The notes under the pieces: model-generated
Database searches by the model: none
The model's input: only the letters and a program-made list of their open reading frames with translations
What the model was told of the DNA's origin: nothing
Source: Haloarchaeobius iranensis
Lineage (GTDB): Archaea > Halobacteriota > Halobacteria > Halobacteriales > Natrialbaceae
Assembly: GCF_900103505.1 (NCBI RefSeq)
Contig: NZ_FNIA01000007.1
Span: 1 to 64,000, forward strand
DNA length: 64,000 bases
Direction of reading: 5' to 3'
Part shown: positions 51,781 through 60,967 of the stretch, in pieces
How positions within the stretch are numbered: position 1 is the first letter of the stretch
Layout: every line of letters begins with the position of its first letter
Program-made: the position numbers and the translations under genes

Positions 51781-52839
51781 ATGCCATCCGACGACCTCCG
51801 TGGGACGATGGAGCGGGTTGGGGAGCGGTTCAATCTCGGGGAGTACGAGATCGACGCCTACCTGACTGTGCTCGAACACGGGCAGCTCACCGCATCGGAG
51901 ATCGCCGACCGGACCGAAATCCCCCAGCCACGGGTGTACGACACGGTCCGCAGCCTCTCGGACCGCGGCCTCGTCGAACTGCGCGAGTCCAGACCGATGA
52001 AGATAATCGCCGTCGACCCCGACGATGCGTTCTCCGACCTCGAATCCTCGCTCTCTGAGCTCGTCGACGAACTGAACGCACGCTACACGGCCCCCGCTCG
52101 CGATACCGAAGCCGTCTCCCTCGTCAAGTCGCGGTCGACCATCCTCCGCTACCTGGAGGAGGTCATCGACGCCGCCGAGTACGAGCTCGCGCTGTCGCTC
52201 ACGCCCGACCTGCTCGAACGCTTCGAGGACCTCCTCGCGAACCGCCACCATCAGGGCATCAGCATCGAACTGCTCGTCACCCCGGCCGCCGGGGCACCGG
52301 ACCCCGACGAGTTCGACTACGACCGCATCGCGACGACTGTCCGGGTCCGCCGTGGCATCACCACCCCGGTCATGGCCGTCGCCGACGGCTCCTACTCCAT
52401 CTACGCCACGCAGGACGCGCTCCGGGACGACCAGGACCGCTACGGCGTCATCTTCAACCGGTCCGCCCTCGGCTTCCTCGTCTCCGGCTTCTTCGGGACG
52501 GTGCTCTGGACGACCGCCGACGAGGTGTTCGCCGACGGCGAGAACCGGCCGTTCCCCCGGCGCTACTCCTCCATCCGCCGCGCGGTGAAGGACCTCATCG
52601 AGGAGGGCGGCGAGTTCTACGCAACCATCGAGGGGCGGGACGTCGAGACCGGCACGCCCAGGCTCGTTCGCGGGCAGGTCACCGACATCGCCTTCGAGAT
52701 GACGGAGGAGGTCGCCGGCCTCACGCTCGAGACCGACGATGGCGAGGTGACTGTCGGTGGCCAGGTCGCGGCCTACGAGGACGTCGAAGCCCACGAGATA
52801 ACCATCGGCCGGGACGAGCCGCCGGCGGTGGACCGCTAG
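51781..52839 (+). CDS. trmB: TrmB-family sugar-sensing transcription regulator
   Basis: A 352-residue regulator. The N-terminal winged helix (residues 10-75) contains [20 protein letters not shown] and [20 protein letters not shown]. The middle PLD-like domain includes [20 protein letters not shown] and [12 protein letters not shown], and the C-terminal part is the TrmB sugar-binding region ([20 protein letters not shown] and [14 protein letters not shown]). The length matches Halobacterium TrmB, a glucose-responsive master regulator of central carbon metabolism. A leaderless promoter with a TrmB-like box precedes it. Confidence 0.9.
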   Translation: MPSDDLRGTMERVGERFNLGEYEIDAYLTVLEHGQLTASEIADRTEIPQPRVYDTVRSLSDRGLVELRESRPMKIIAVDPDDAFSDLESSLSELVDELNARYTAPARDTEAVSLVKSRSTILRYLEEVIDAAEYELALSLTPDLLERFEDLLANRHHQGISIELLVTPAAGAPDPDEFDYDRIATTVRVRRGITTPVMAVADGSYSIYATQDALRDDQDRYGVIFNRSALGFLVSGFFGTVLWTTADEVFADGENRPFPRRYSSIRRAVKDLIEEGGEFYATIEGRDVETGTPRLVRGQVTDIAFEMTEEVAGLTLETDDGEVTVGGQVAAYEDVEAHEITIGRDEPPAVDR

Positions 52840-52840
52840 C

Positions 52841-53692
52841 TCAGAACTCCATCACGCCTTCGTCGGTTATCGCACGCTCCAGCAGCGATACCGGCGTCGA
52901 ATCGTAGGCGGGGTTACGCACGTCGAACCCCTCCGCCGGCTCCCGCATCACCTCGCTGGGCGACCGGAACTCGTTCTCGAAGACGAAGCCGCTCTCGATG
53001 ACCTTCGAGCTGGAGCCGACGACGCTCACCGGCACGTCGCAGTGGTCGGCCGTCGCCGCGATGGTGAACGTGCCGACGCGGTTGTACAGCGTGTCCCCGA
53101 CGATGCAGTCCATCCCGACGAACACCTCGTCGCACTCCTCGAGGTAGTACCCCGAGGCGGCGTCGGTCAGGAGCTGCGTCTCGACGCGGTCGTTGCCGGC
53201 GAGTGTCCGGGCGGTCTTCCGGCCGAGATACCGGGGACGGGCCTCCGTGACGAACATCTCGACGTGTGCGCCGTCGCGTGTTGCGAGCTCGATGGCCTCG
53301 AGCACGGTCGAGGAGTAGTCGTGGGTGAGGATGGTGCTGCCGTCCTCGATGTGCTCCGCCGCCCGTTCGGCCGCTCCGCGCTTGCCGTGTTCGACGGACT
53401 CGACGACGCGCTCGACGACCTCGCTCGTCGTCGCCTTGGCATCCTCGACGCCCTCACTGTCGGCCGTGCTCACCGCGTCGACGACCTCCCGCATCGCGTT
53501 GTACAGGGAGGCGTGGGACGGGTTCGCCCGCTGGAGCGCCTTCGCGTTGCGGTCGAGCGCTCGCTCGTACTCCTCGACGGTCGCGAACTCGCGGTCGAGC
53601 AGTTCGAGCAGGGCCCGGGTCGCCTTGACGGCGACGACCGAGGAGGAGTGGGTCTGCATCTCCTCGATCTCCTCGACGGTCTCGTCTATCAT
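52841..53692 (-). CDS. eIF2B alpha/beta/delta-like protein (R15P isomerase family)
   Basis: A 283-residue member of the eIF2B/ribose-1,5-bisphosphate isomerase/MtnA superfamily. Isomerases carry a catalytic Cys in THCxS; here this segment is ILTHDYSSTV (121-130), with Asp-Tyr instead, like the THAYS of eukaryotic eIF2B-alpha. The second site Asp195 in FVGMDCIVGD and NRVGTFTIAATADHCDVPV are present. So isomerase activity is doubtful and a regulatory or structural role is possible. Start chosen at MIDETVEEIEEM; an ATG 39 nt upstream exists. It is convergent with trmB, 1 nt apart. Confidence 0.83.
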   Translation of the reverse strand: MIDETVEEIEEMQTHSSSVVAVKATRALLELLDREFATVEEYERALDRNAKALQRANPSHASLYNAMREVVDAVSTADSEGVEDAKATTSEVVERVVESVEHGKRGAAERAAEHIEDGSTILTHDYSSTVLEAIELATRDGAHVEMFVTEARPRYLGRKTARTLAGNDRVETQLLTDAASGYYLEECDEVFVGMDCIVGDTLYNRVGTFTIAATADHCDVPVSVVGSSSKVIESGFVFENEFRSPSEVMREPAEGFDVRNPAYDSTPVSLLERAITDEGVMEF

Positions 53693-53780
53693 GGTCGAAA
53701 CGTCACCGCTCGGTGTCAAAGACCTTTCCACTGGGACGGGACGGCCGCGGAGCTAAGACGGTCCAGTGTCTACTGGACGT

Positions 53781-54083
53781 ATGGTCTCGGTCACCTACTA
53801 CTGCCCCTACTGCGAGGCGCTGACGAGCCTCGAACGCGACGCCTACATGGCCGACAAGTGCGTCACGAAGGAACCGCTCGAGGGCTGGGAGTACGCGTCG
53901 ACCACCGGCGAGTACGAGACGGCCGACGGCGTCGAGTTCGTCTGTCTCGGTGACGCCGACGACGAGGCGGACGCTGGCTGCGGCCGGACGTTCTACCTCA
54001 GTTTCGTGAAGTACGAGGCCGGCGAGCCGGTCGAGCATCGCGTCCCGGATATCGACCGGCCCCGGTTCGACTTCCTTCGCTGA
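53781..54083 (+). CDS. Small zinc-finger-like protein of unknown function
   Basis: A 100-residue protein with CPYC near the N-terminus (VSVTYYCPYCEALTSLERDA), a central Cys (DKCVTKEP), and later VCLG and AGCGRTFYLSFV, enough for one Zn site. The fold seems beta-rich. The start at MVSVTYY was chosen because the preceding codons lie in the promoter. A haloarchaeal protein without known role. Confidence 0.75.
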   Translation: MVSVTYYCPYCEALTSLERDAYMADKCVTKEPLEGWEYASTTGEYETADGVEFVCLGDADDEADAGCGRTFYLSFVKYEAGEPVEHRVPDIDRPRFDFLR

Positions 54084-54142
54084 CCGGGGACGGGTCGCCG
54101 CCAGCCGGATGCTTTTGTGGCGTCACCCCCGATACCGGGGTG

Positions 54143-54370
54143 ATGGACGACGAGATACTCGACGAACAGCGCGAACTCGTCCGCGTGCTCGAAGCGCACG
54201 GCTGGGACGTGACGGAGTCGGAGCTCTCCGTGTACGAGAGCCCGTGGGAGGACGACGACACCCCGGAGGCGACCATCACGCTCACCGCACGCCGGCAGTT
54301 TCCCGACAGCGACGTGCCCGAGGGCGGTGGCGAGGGCGACGACGACGACAACCCCTATCGGCTGAAGTAG
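54143..54370 (+). CDS. Small acidic protein of unknown function
   Basis: A 75-residue protein: an N-terminal helix (DDEILDEQRELVRVLEAHGW), two strands (ESELSVYESPWE and EATITLTARRQF) and an acidic Gly/Asp-rich tail ending NPYRLK. No family function is known. GTG at 54140 directly before the ATG is an alternative start. TGCTTTTGTGG at about 54110-54120 is the promoter candidate, 27 nt upstream. Confidence 0.7.
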   Translation: MDDEILDEQRELVRVLEAHGWDVTESELSVYESPWEDDDTPEATITLTARRQFPDSDVPEGGGEGDDDDNPYRLK

Positions 54371-54459
54371 CGGCCGCTCGCGCTCGGTTGGCGAACAGGC
54401 GGCACGTGTCGGGCCGCATCCGGCGTGCCGCGCGACCGCCCGGACCGGAATGCGGCGTA

Positions 54460-54483
54460 GGTCAGACCACGCCAGGTCTGACC
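54460..54483. terminator. Strong hairpin between convergent genes
   Basis: GGTCAGACC (54460-54468) and GGTCTGACC (54475-54483) are exact complements around a 6-nt loop. It lies between the 3' end of the small acidic gene and the 3' end of rtcB, where it could end or stabilise transcripts from both sides. There is no T-run. Confidence 0.45.
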
Positions 54484-54532
54484 CCGGCTTCGTACTTGAG
54501 GGGCCGGACGGTCGGCGGCGCGTCGCCGCTGG

Positions 54533-56041
54533 TCAGCCCTTGATGTTGCAGACGGGGAACGTGCGCGCGACCCGGTCGCCGATGCCGAGCGCGTCGCTCA
54601 CCCGGACGACCTCGTCGACGTCCTTGTAGACCCCGGGCGCCTCCTCGGCGACGGTCGCGCCGGACTGGGCCTTCACGTAAACCTGGTTCTGCTCCCTGAG
54701 GTCGGTCCGGACGTCGCCGCCCCAGTACTCGTTCTTGGCCTGCGTTCGACTCATCAGCCGGCCAGCGCCGTGGGCAGTCGAGCCGAACGTCTCGTGCAGG
54801 GACCGCTCGCCACCGCTGAGGACGTAGCTCCCGGCTCCCATGCTCCCGGGGATGATGACGGGCTGACCGACCGCACGGTAGGCTGACGGGACCTCCTCGT
54901 GGCCCGCCGGGAACGCCCGCGTCGCCCCCTTCCGGTGGACGTACAGCTCCCGTGTCTCGTACTCGACGGCGTGCTCGTCGTCGGTCACGACCTCGCCGTC
55001 GGCGTCGACGCCGACCTGGTGGTGCTCCTTCTTGGCGATGTTGTGGGCCACGTCGTAGAGGAGGTGCATCTCCATGTCGCGCCAGTCGCGGTCGAACACC
55101 TGCTCGAACACCTGCCGGGTCCGGTGCATGATGAGCTGTCGGTTGACCCAGGCGAAGTTGATCGCCGCGCACATCGCGCCGTAGTACTCCTCGGCGAGCT
55201 GCGAGCCGGCCGGCGCGGCGGCGAGCTCCTTGTCCGGCAACCTGTCGAGCATGCCGGCGTGGGTCTTCTCGATGCGTCGGAGGTAGTCGTTGCAGGTCTG
55301 GTGGCCGAGCCCGCGCGAGCCACAGTGGATGAGGACGACGAGCCGGTCCGGCTCGAGCCCGTACTCGGCCGCGACCCCGTCGTCGTAGATGTCCGTGACG
55401 CGCTGCACCTCCAGGAAGTGGTTGCCGGAGCCGAGCGACCCGACCTGGTTCTTCCCGCGGTCCTTCGCCTTCTGCGAGATGGCCGACGGGTCGGCGTCCG
55501 GCCGCTTGCCCTCGTCTTCGCAGTGTTCGAGGTCCTCCGTGACGGCCCAGTCGTTGCGCAGCGCCCACTCCACACCGTCCGCGAGGATTGCTTCGACATC
55601 CCCGATGGTGCCCTCGAAGATGCCGCCGCCGCCGAGGCCGCTGGGGACGTTCGCGAACAGGGCGTCGACGAGTTCCTGCTCGCGTCCCCGGACGTCGTCG
55701 TAGGTGAGGCTCGTCGTCATCATCCGGACGCCGCAGTTGATGTCGTAGCCGACCGCGCCGGGGGAGAGACAGCCGTTCCGGGCGTCCATCGCGCCGACGC
55801 CGCCGACGGGGAAGCCGTAGCCCTGGTGGCCGTCTGGCATGCAGATGGCGTACTTGGTGATTCCCGGCAGCTGTGTCGCGTTGCGGAGCTGTTCGAGCGT
55901 CTTGTCGTCGCTGATCTCCTCGAGCAGGGCCTCGCTGGCGAACACCCGCGCCGGGACGCGCATGTCGCCCTGCTTCGGGATCTCCCAGACGAAGTCACGG
56001 ACCTTCTCGAGCGTGACGTCGCCTGCGTCGTAGGTTGTCAT
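54533..56041 (-). CDS. rtcB: RtcB, tRNA-splicing RNA ligase
   Basis: A 502-residue GTP-dependent ligase that joins 2',3'-cyclic phosphate and 5'-OH ends, sealing spliced tRNA exons. Metal and active-site motifs: ICMPDGHQGYGFPVGGVGAM, VGYDINCGVRMM (Cys ligand), GSGNHFLEVQ, IHCGSRGLGHQ, DVAHNIAKKEHH and STAHGAGRLMSRTQA with the guanylated His. It is about 20 residues longer than typical, mostly in the middle. It lies downstream of archease (90-nt gap) on the same strand, and archease activates it. Confidence 0.96.
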   Translation of the reverse strand: MTTYDAGDVTLEKVRDFVWEIPKQGDMRVPARVFASEALLEEISDDKTLEQLRNATQLPGITKYAICMPDGHQGYGFPVGGVGAMDARNGCLSPGAVGYDINCGVRMMTTSLTYDDVRGREQELVDALFANVPSGLGGGGIFEGTIGDVEAILADGVEWALRNDWAVTEDLEHCEDEGKRPDADPSAISQKAKDRGKNQVGSLGSGNHFLEVQRVTDIYDDGVAAEYGLEPDRLVVLIHCGSRGLGHQTCNDYLRRIEKTHAGMLDRLPDKELAAAPAGSQLAEEYYGAMCAAINFAWVNRQLIMHRTRQVFEQVFDRDWRDMEMHLLYDVAHNIAKKEHHQVGVDADGEVVTDDEHAVEYETRELYVHRKGATRAFPAGHEEVPSAYRAVGQPVIIPGSMGAGSYVLSGGERSLHETFGSTAHGAGRLMSRTQAKNEYWGGDVRTDLREQNQVYVKAQSGATVAEEAPGVYKDVDEVVRVSDALGIGDRVARTFPVCNIKG

Positions 56042-56131
56042 GGTCGACAGTTGGACGGCACGGCCGGAATAGGTTGTGACTTGTTCACATCGGGTCGCCG
56101 ACTGCGCGGCTATCGGTCGGGCCGCCGGGCC

Positions 56132-56548
56132 CTACACGTCGAAGACGACGTACGCCCGCCAGCCGTCGTCGGTCTCCTCGACGGTCATCTCGGAGTAGGT
56201 GACGGCCTTGACCTCGCGGGCGTCGACGGCGTCGAACGGGACGCCGTGCGCGCTGGCGTCGACCCGCCAGGTACCGTCGGCCGCCGCGGTGACGGTCGCG
56301 TCGTGGTCGGCTGGGAGGACGCCCCGAACGTCGCGCTCGTAGACGAGTTCGTCGAGGTAGTCGAACAACAGGCTCTCGCGGCTCTCGCTCCGGACCGAGA
56401 GCTCGAACCGGTCGCCGACGCCGGCCGGGACGTCGTCACACTGTGCGGCGGTCAGCCCGTCGGCGACAGCCGCGAACAGCTCCCCGAGACGTCCGCCGGT
56501 GGCCTCGACGGCCACGTCGGCGGTGTGCTCGCGGAGTTCGAAGCTCAT
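56132..56548 (-). CDS. Archease, activator of RtcB
   Basis: A 138-residue archease. Hallmarks are SFELREHTADVAVEATG at the N-terminus and REVKAVTYSEMTVEETDDG at the C-terminus; the acidic residues that bind metal near both ends are kept. It speeds guanylation of RtcB. Its start overlaps the stop of the DUF502 gene (ATGA), and rtcB follows, so the three probably form one operon. Confidence 0.94.
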   Translation of the reverse strand: MSFELREHTADVAVEATGGRLGELFAAVADGLTAAQCDDVPAGVGDRFELSVRSESRESLLFDYLDELVYERDVRGVLPADHDATVTAAADGTWRVDASAHGVPFDAVDAREVKAVTYSEMTVEETDDGWRAYVVFDV

Positions 56549-57513
56549 GGCGTGTTCTCGTCGGTCATATCGGCCTCGGTCTGGCGGTCGTCGTCGTCGT
56601 CCGCCTCCTCCGTCGTCGTGGCGTCGCCACCGAGCTCGTGTTCCTCGCGTGCACCGGCCCGTCGCCGACCGCCGCTCTCGATGTCGAGGTCGCCATCGGG
56701 GGCGACCTCGTCCGTCTGCTCGGCTTCGTCCGCCGTCTCCCGGTCGAGCACGTCCGGTTCGACCTCGGGCTCGGCCGCCGTCCCCACGTCGTCCTCGGCC
56801 TGCTCGAACGCGGCCATCTGACTGAGTTCCGCCTCGGTGAGGTTGTCGGGCTCGCTCGGGTCGCCGCCGGTCGCGACGCCGGTCGTCACGATGGTCCGGA
56901 TGCCCTCCTCGACGGACATGTCGACGTCGACGACGCGATGTTCCGGCACGTGGACGAGGTTGCCACCCATCACGGGGTTCGGCGCGAGCGGGAGGAAGAG
57001 CGTGACCATGTCGTTCCGGCCGACGGCCTCCTGGAGCGGCTGCGGGGTCGAGGTGGTCAGGAAGCCGATGGTGTACGTCTCCTCCTGTGGGAACTCGACG
57101 AGTTTGACGTCGCGGAAGTTCCGCTCCTCGCTCTGGACGATGACCTCGGACATCTCGCGGAAGCTCTCGTAGATGGAGCCGAAGCCGGGGACGCGCGCCA
57201 CGAAGCCGTCGACGTACGAGATGGCGAGTTCCCCGTACCGGAACCGGGTGAGAAAGCCGATGGCGAGGACCAGCAGGACGACGAACAGGATGGTCAGGGT
57301 CTGGACGACCAGCACCGAGACGCCCTGGCTCATGCCGGCCTCCTCGAGCGCGAGGACGACGGCGTCGAGGAACGTGAAGAGGTAGCCAGCGAGGACGTTC
57401 AGCACGAACAGGGTGACGATGAGGGGGACCACGACCGCGAGCCCAGCGACGAACGCGTCCTGCAGGACGTTCAGAGGGTCGAACCGGTTTTCGTCCTCCG
57501 CTGGGGAGCTCAT
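56545..57513 (-). CDS. DUF502 family membrane protein
   Basis: A 322-residue protein with two membrane helices (VAGLAVVVPLIVTLFVLNVL and VVQTLTILFVVLLVLAIGFL) and the DUF502 core: RVPGFGSIYESFREM, FRDVKLVEFPQEETYTIGFL and TLFLPLAPNPVMGGNLVHVP. A C-terminal acidic tail of over 100 residues (from LTEAELSQMAAF) is probably disordered. The core probably lies on the inside. The function is unknown; linkage to archease-rtcB is notable. ATG chosen at the start of the conserved part, after GGTTTTG at about 57541-57547. Confidence 0.85.
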   Translation of the reverse strand: MSSPAEDENRFDPLNVLQDAFVAGLAVVVPLIVTLFVLNVLAGYLFTFLDAVVLALEEAGMSQGVSVLVVQTLTILFVVLLVLAIGFLTRFRYGELAISYVDGFVARVPGFGSIYESFREMSEVIVQSEERNFRDVKLVEFPQEETYTIGFLTTSTPQPLQEAVGRNDMVTLFLPLAPNPVMGGNLVHVPEHRVVDVDMSVEEGIRTIVTTGVATGGDPSEPDNLTEAELSQMAAFEQAEDDVGTAAEPEVEPDVLDRETADEAEQTDEVAPDGDLDIESGGRRRAGAREEHELGGDATTTEEADDDDDRQTEADMTDENTP

Positions 57514-57618
57514 CTCCTGTTTGGACGGGCGGCACTCTTCAAAACCTTTCCCCAAACCCGATTGGGGGTGCTCGACTGCCGGTGGAATTATATCGTCGTG
57601 TCCCGGAGTTTCACGACA

Positions 57619-58104
57619 GTGAGCGTCAACGTCGACACGCGCGTCGCCTCCCCCGGAAGCGACGAGTACGTCGAGGATGCGTGGCGCCTGAAAGAGCGCA
57701 TCCGCCGCGATGAGGACGTACTCAAGCAGCGAAAGAGCTTCTTCACCGACGCGTATCGCCGGTCGAAGGTCCACCTCTTCCTCGACGAGGGGGCCGACCA
57801 GCCGGTCATCGGGTTCGCCGCAGTCCGCCGCGACGGCTACATCCTCTTTCTGGCAGTCGACCCGAGCTATCGCGGTGAGGACATCGGGAAACGACTCGTC
57901 GCCCGCGTCGCCGAGGAGCACCGCACCGTGACCTGCCACGCGCGTACCAGCAACGAGAACGCGCTGCGCTTCTACGAGCACCTCGGCTTCGACATCAAGC
58001 GACGCATCGACAACTACTACGAGGACGGCGGCGACGCGTACTACCTGAAACTCGGGGACGACGTGAGCATCACGGGGCGGCTCTCCGAGTTCATGCGTCG
58101 CTGA
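57619..58104 (+). CDS. GNAT N-acetyltransferase
   Basis: A 161-residue GNAT protein. The N-terminal segment is DEYVEDAWRLKERIRRDEDV; the GNAT core has GFAAVRRDGYILFLAVDPSY, acetyl-CoA loop RGEDIGKRLVARVAEEH and NENALRFYEHLGFDIKRRID. It resembles RimI-like protein N-acetyltransferases; the substrate is uncertain. A GTG start is used: TATA-like AATTATATC (about 57587-57595) is 27 nt upstream, and no ATG is available. It is divergent from the DUF502 operon. Confidence 0.85.
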   Translation: MSVNVDTRVASPGSDEYVEDAWRLKERIRRDEDVLKQRKSFFTDAYRRSKVHLFLDEGADQPVIGFAAVRRDGYILFLAVDPSYRGEDIGKRLVARVAEEHRTVTCHARTSNENALRFYEHLGFDIKRRIDNYYEDGGDAYYLKLGDDVSITGRLSEFMRR

Positions 58105-58157
58105 GACGGGGCGACTCCGCAAGGTTTGTACGACCACCTTCCGAACCAACGAGAGCC

Positions 58158-59330
58158 ATGAACGAGCGCACCCGACGATACCTCCGCGGTCGCTTCGGCG
58201 ACCACTACCGGGGGACGGAGCTCTCCCCGCCGCCGCAGCCGAACGAGCGCGAGTGGGGGTACATCACCTGGTCGTCGGGTGGCACGACGATGATCCGCCA
58301 TCACTCCTGGATGGAGGTCGGCGACCTCCGGACGTTCCTCACGGACGAGCGCCCGCGGCACGTCTACTTCTCCGCGGGCCGCTACGACGACCCCGGCGCG
58401 GGCTCGATGTCGAAGAAGGGGTGGCGCGGGTCGGACCTGGTGTTCGACCTGGACGCCGACCACCTGCCGGGGGTCGACCCGGACGAGGACAGCTACGCCG
58501 AGATGCTCGCGGTCTGCAAGGACGCCCTGCTGCGGCTGCTCGACCTGCTCGAGACCGACTTCGACTTCGAGGACCTCACCGTGGTCTTCTCCGGCGGCCG
58601 GGGGTACCACGTGCACGTCCGCGACGACGGTGTCGACGAGCTGGACCGCAGCCACCGCCGCGAGATAGTCGACTACGTGATGGCCAACGACGTGGACTTC
58701 GAGTCGCTGGTCAACCGCGAGTCCGTCGCCGGGCTGGGGCTGAAGAACCCGACCGACAAGCGCAGCCTCGACACGACGGGCGGCTGGGGCCGACGGGTCC
58801 ACGACCGGCTGCTCGCCTTCGTCGACGAGGTGCGCGAGCTGCCCGACGAGGAGGCCCGGGAGCGACTGCAGTCCTTCGAGGGCATCGGTGCCGGCCGCTC
58901 GAAGAAGCTCGTCGAGGTGCTCGACGACCGCTACGACGAGCTCGCGGCCGGCAACCTCGACGTGCATCCGACCGTCGTCCGGCTCGCCGACATCTTCGCC
59001 GAGGAGACGTTCGCGGCCGAGACGGCACCCATCGACGAACCGGTGACGACGGACATCAACCGGCTCATCCGGCTGCCGGGGAGTCTGCACGGCGGGACCG
59101 GCCTGGCCGTGACGCGCATCCCGCGGGACCAGGTCGCCGAGTTCGACCCACTGCACGACGCCGTCCCGGGGACGTTCGTCGGGAACGACATCGAGGTCAC
59201 GGTCGACGAACCGACCGCGGTCGAACTTGGGGGCGGTAGCTTTACGGTGGAGGCAGGCACACAGACTGTACCGGAGTACGTGGGCGTGTTCTTGATGGCC
59301 CGCGACCACGCCGAGAAGGGGAAAGAATGA
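58158..59330 (+). CDS. priS: DNA primase small (catalytic) subunit PriS
   Basis: A 390-residue primase subunit. The catalytic Asp97 and Asp99 are in VFDLDADHL, and SGGRGYHVHV at 145-154 holds the nucleotide-binding loop. RRYLRGRFGDHYRGTELSPP at the N-terminus and TTDINRLIRLPGSLHGGTGL at the C-terminus (third catalytic His/Arg region) are typical. It makes RNA/DNA primers for replication with PriL. Its stop overlaps the start of the GINS gene (ATGA), so the two are translated together, as in other haloarchaea. Confidence 0.97.
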   Translation: MNERTRRYLRGRFGDHYRGTELSPPPQPNEREWGYITWSSGGTTMIRHHSWMEVGDLRTFLTDERPRHVYFSAGRYDDPGAGSMSKKGWRGSDLVFDLDADHLPGVDPDEDSYAEMLAVCKDALLRLLDLLETDFDFEDLTVVFSGGRGYHVHVRDDGVDELDRSHRREIVDYVMANDVDFESLVNRESVAGLGLKNPTDKRSLDTTGGWGRRVHDRLLAFVDEVRELPDEEARERLQSFEGIGAGRSKKLVEVLDDRYDELAAGNLDVHPTVVRLADIFAEETFAAETAPIDEPVTTDINRLIRLPGSLHGGTGLAVTRIPRDQVAEFDPLHDAVPGTFVGNDIEVTVDEPTAVELGGGSFTVEAGTQTVPEYVGVFLMARDHAEKGKE

Positions 59331-60343
59331 ATCTCGACGAACTGCGCTCTGCGCTCGACACGGAACGGCAGAAGGGTGGCCTCCAGGGGTTGCGCGACTC
59401 CTTCTACCAGGAGGTCGCGGAGTTCGTCGAGGAGCTGAAAGCGGAGCGCGACCGGGTGGCCGCGGAGTCAGACGACCCGTTCGGCTCCCCGGAGGTCCAG
59501 CGCCTCACCGACCAGATCGACACCGCGCGCTCGACCGCCGAATCGCTGTACGAACGCCGCCTCGGCAAGCTTGTCAAGCAGGCCAGCCTCGCCGCCGCCG
59601 ACATGGCGAGCATGGACCAGGTCAAGGGCCTCACCGACGAGGAGCGCGCCCTGTACGACGACCTCGTCGACCGGATCGAGGGCAACAAGAACCACATGTT
59701 CGATGTCATCGCCGGCGAGGCGACGACACCGCCCGTCACGGACGACGACTCGCCCGCGCACCACCCCGAGGACGGGATGGCGACGGGGTCGAGCGGGTCG
59801 TCGGCCCCAGCCGAGCCGGGCGGTCGGGAGACATCGGACCCGACGACGGCGTCCGAGACGGACAGTTCGACGGACACAGCAGCGGACGACGAGCCAGCGC
59901 CGGATGACGACCGCGCGCCCGACGTTGCAGCCGCGGAGGCGAGTGCGGTCGCGGGCGCCGACGATACCGAACCGGAATCCGACGGTGTCAGCGCCGCGGA
60001 CGTGATGGGCGAGACGCCGTCGCCCGGCGAGGCACCGTCGCCCGGCGACCCCGCCACGGACGGTTCGGGCGTCGCCGCACAGTCCACCGACCAGCCAGCC
60101 GACCCGATACCGGCCGGCGGTGCAGCCGAGTCGACGAGCAGCGACGACGCGGCGGGACGGGATGCCGGCGGCGACGGCGGACCGACCGTCGAGCGGACGA
60201 CGGTCCGCATCACCGACGAGGTCGGAGAGATATTCGGCGTCGACCAGCGCGAGTACAGCCTCGGCACGGACGACGTGGTGACGCTCCCGACGGCGAACGC
60301 CGAACCCCTGCTCGACCGCGAGGCCGCGGAGCGCCTCGACTGA
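59327..60343 (+). CDS. GINS complex protein (Gins51-type)
   Basis: A 338-residue replication factor. Residues 1-130 form the helical GINS A domain (NLDELRSALDTERQKGGLQG, KAERDRVAAE, KLVKQASLAAADMASMDQV). A very long acidic Ser/Asp/Pro-rich linker (about 135-280) follows, then the small B domain (VRITDEVGEIFGVDQREYSL). GINS links MCM helicase and primase in the CMG complex; here it is co-translated with priS. The linker is much longer than in crenarchaeal homologues. Confidence 0.88.
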   Translation: MNLDELRSALDTERQKGGLQGLRDSFYQEVAEFVEELKAERDRVAAESDDPFGSPEVQRLTDQIDTARSTAESLYERRLGKLVKQASLAAADMASMDQVKGLTDEERALYDDLVDRIEGNKNHMFDVIAGEATTPPVTDDDSPAHHPEDGMATGSSGSSAPAEPGGRETSDPTTASETDSSTDTAADDEPAPDDDRAPDVAAAEASAVAGADDTEPESDGVSAADVMGETPSPGEAPSPGDPATDGSGVAAQSTDQPADPIPAGGAAESTSSDDAAGRDAGGDGGPTVERTTVRITDEVGEIFGVDQREYSLGTDDVVTLPTANAEPLLDREAAERLD

Positions 60344-60412
60344 CCGTCGGCCATTGACACGCCGTCACGTCCCTCCAGTAGCTTCTTGCACCGGTGCTTC
60401 GTAGCCGGTGCC

Positions 60413-60916
60413 ATGACCGAGACGGACGCTGCGGATGCGGTCGCCGGCGACGCCACGGCGACGACTGGAACGGTCGAGGCGATTCACATCGCGCCCGAGT
60501 CGGGTGAGCCGGTCGCGCCCGTCGAACGGGTCGAGGCTATCGCCGAGGCGGGGCTGCGTGGCGACCGCTACTTCGATGACGGCGGGACGTTCTCGGACGG
60601 GACCCCGCGGGGTATCACGCTCATCGAGGCCGAGGCCATCGAAGCCGCCGCGAGCGACTACGGCGTCGACGTGAGCGACGGACGGCACCGCCGGAACGTG
60701 ACCACGCGGGGGGTCGCGCTCAACCACCTCGTCGACGAAGAGTTCCGCGTCGGCGACGCGATCTGTCGCGGCGTCGAACTCTGCGAGCCCTGCTCGTACC
60801 TCGAGGGACTCACGGAGGACGGCGTCGCCCGGTCGCTCGTCCACCGGGGCGGCCTCCGGGCCACCATCGTCGAGTCGGGTGAGCTGGCGGTCGGCGACAC
60901 CGTCGCACCGGAGTGA
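60413..60916 (+). CDS. MOSC-domain protein
   Basis: A 167-residue MOSC protein. The domain begins with GTVEAIHIAPESGEPVAPVE and includes GLRGDRYFDDGGTFSDGT, ITLIEAEAIEAAASDYG, RRNVTTRGVALNHLVDEEF and the conserved Cys in LCEPCSYLE. MOSC domains handle molybdenum cofactor or carry persulfide sulfur; stand-alone versions (YiiM-like) reduce N-hydroxylated compounds or deliver sulfur. A link with the Cox-like enzyme 30 kb away is possible but unproven. Confidence 0.9.
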   Translation: MTETDAADAVAGDATATTGTVEAIHIAPESGEPVAPVERVEAIAEAGLRGDRYFDDGGTFSDGTPRGITLIEAEAIEAAASDYGVDVSDGRHRRNVTTRGVALNHLVDEEFRVGDAICRGVELCEPCSYLEGLTEDGVARSLVHRGGLRATIVESGELAVGDTVAPE

Positions 60917-60967
60917 GCGCTCGCCGGAAGCGAAATCCGTTTTACCGGGCGTTCCCTTCCGAACGCT

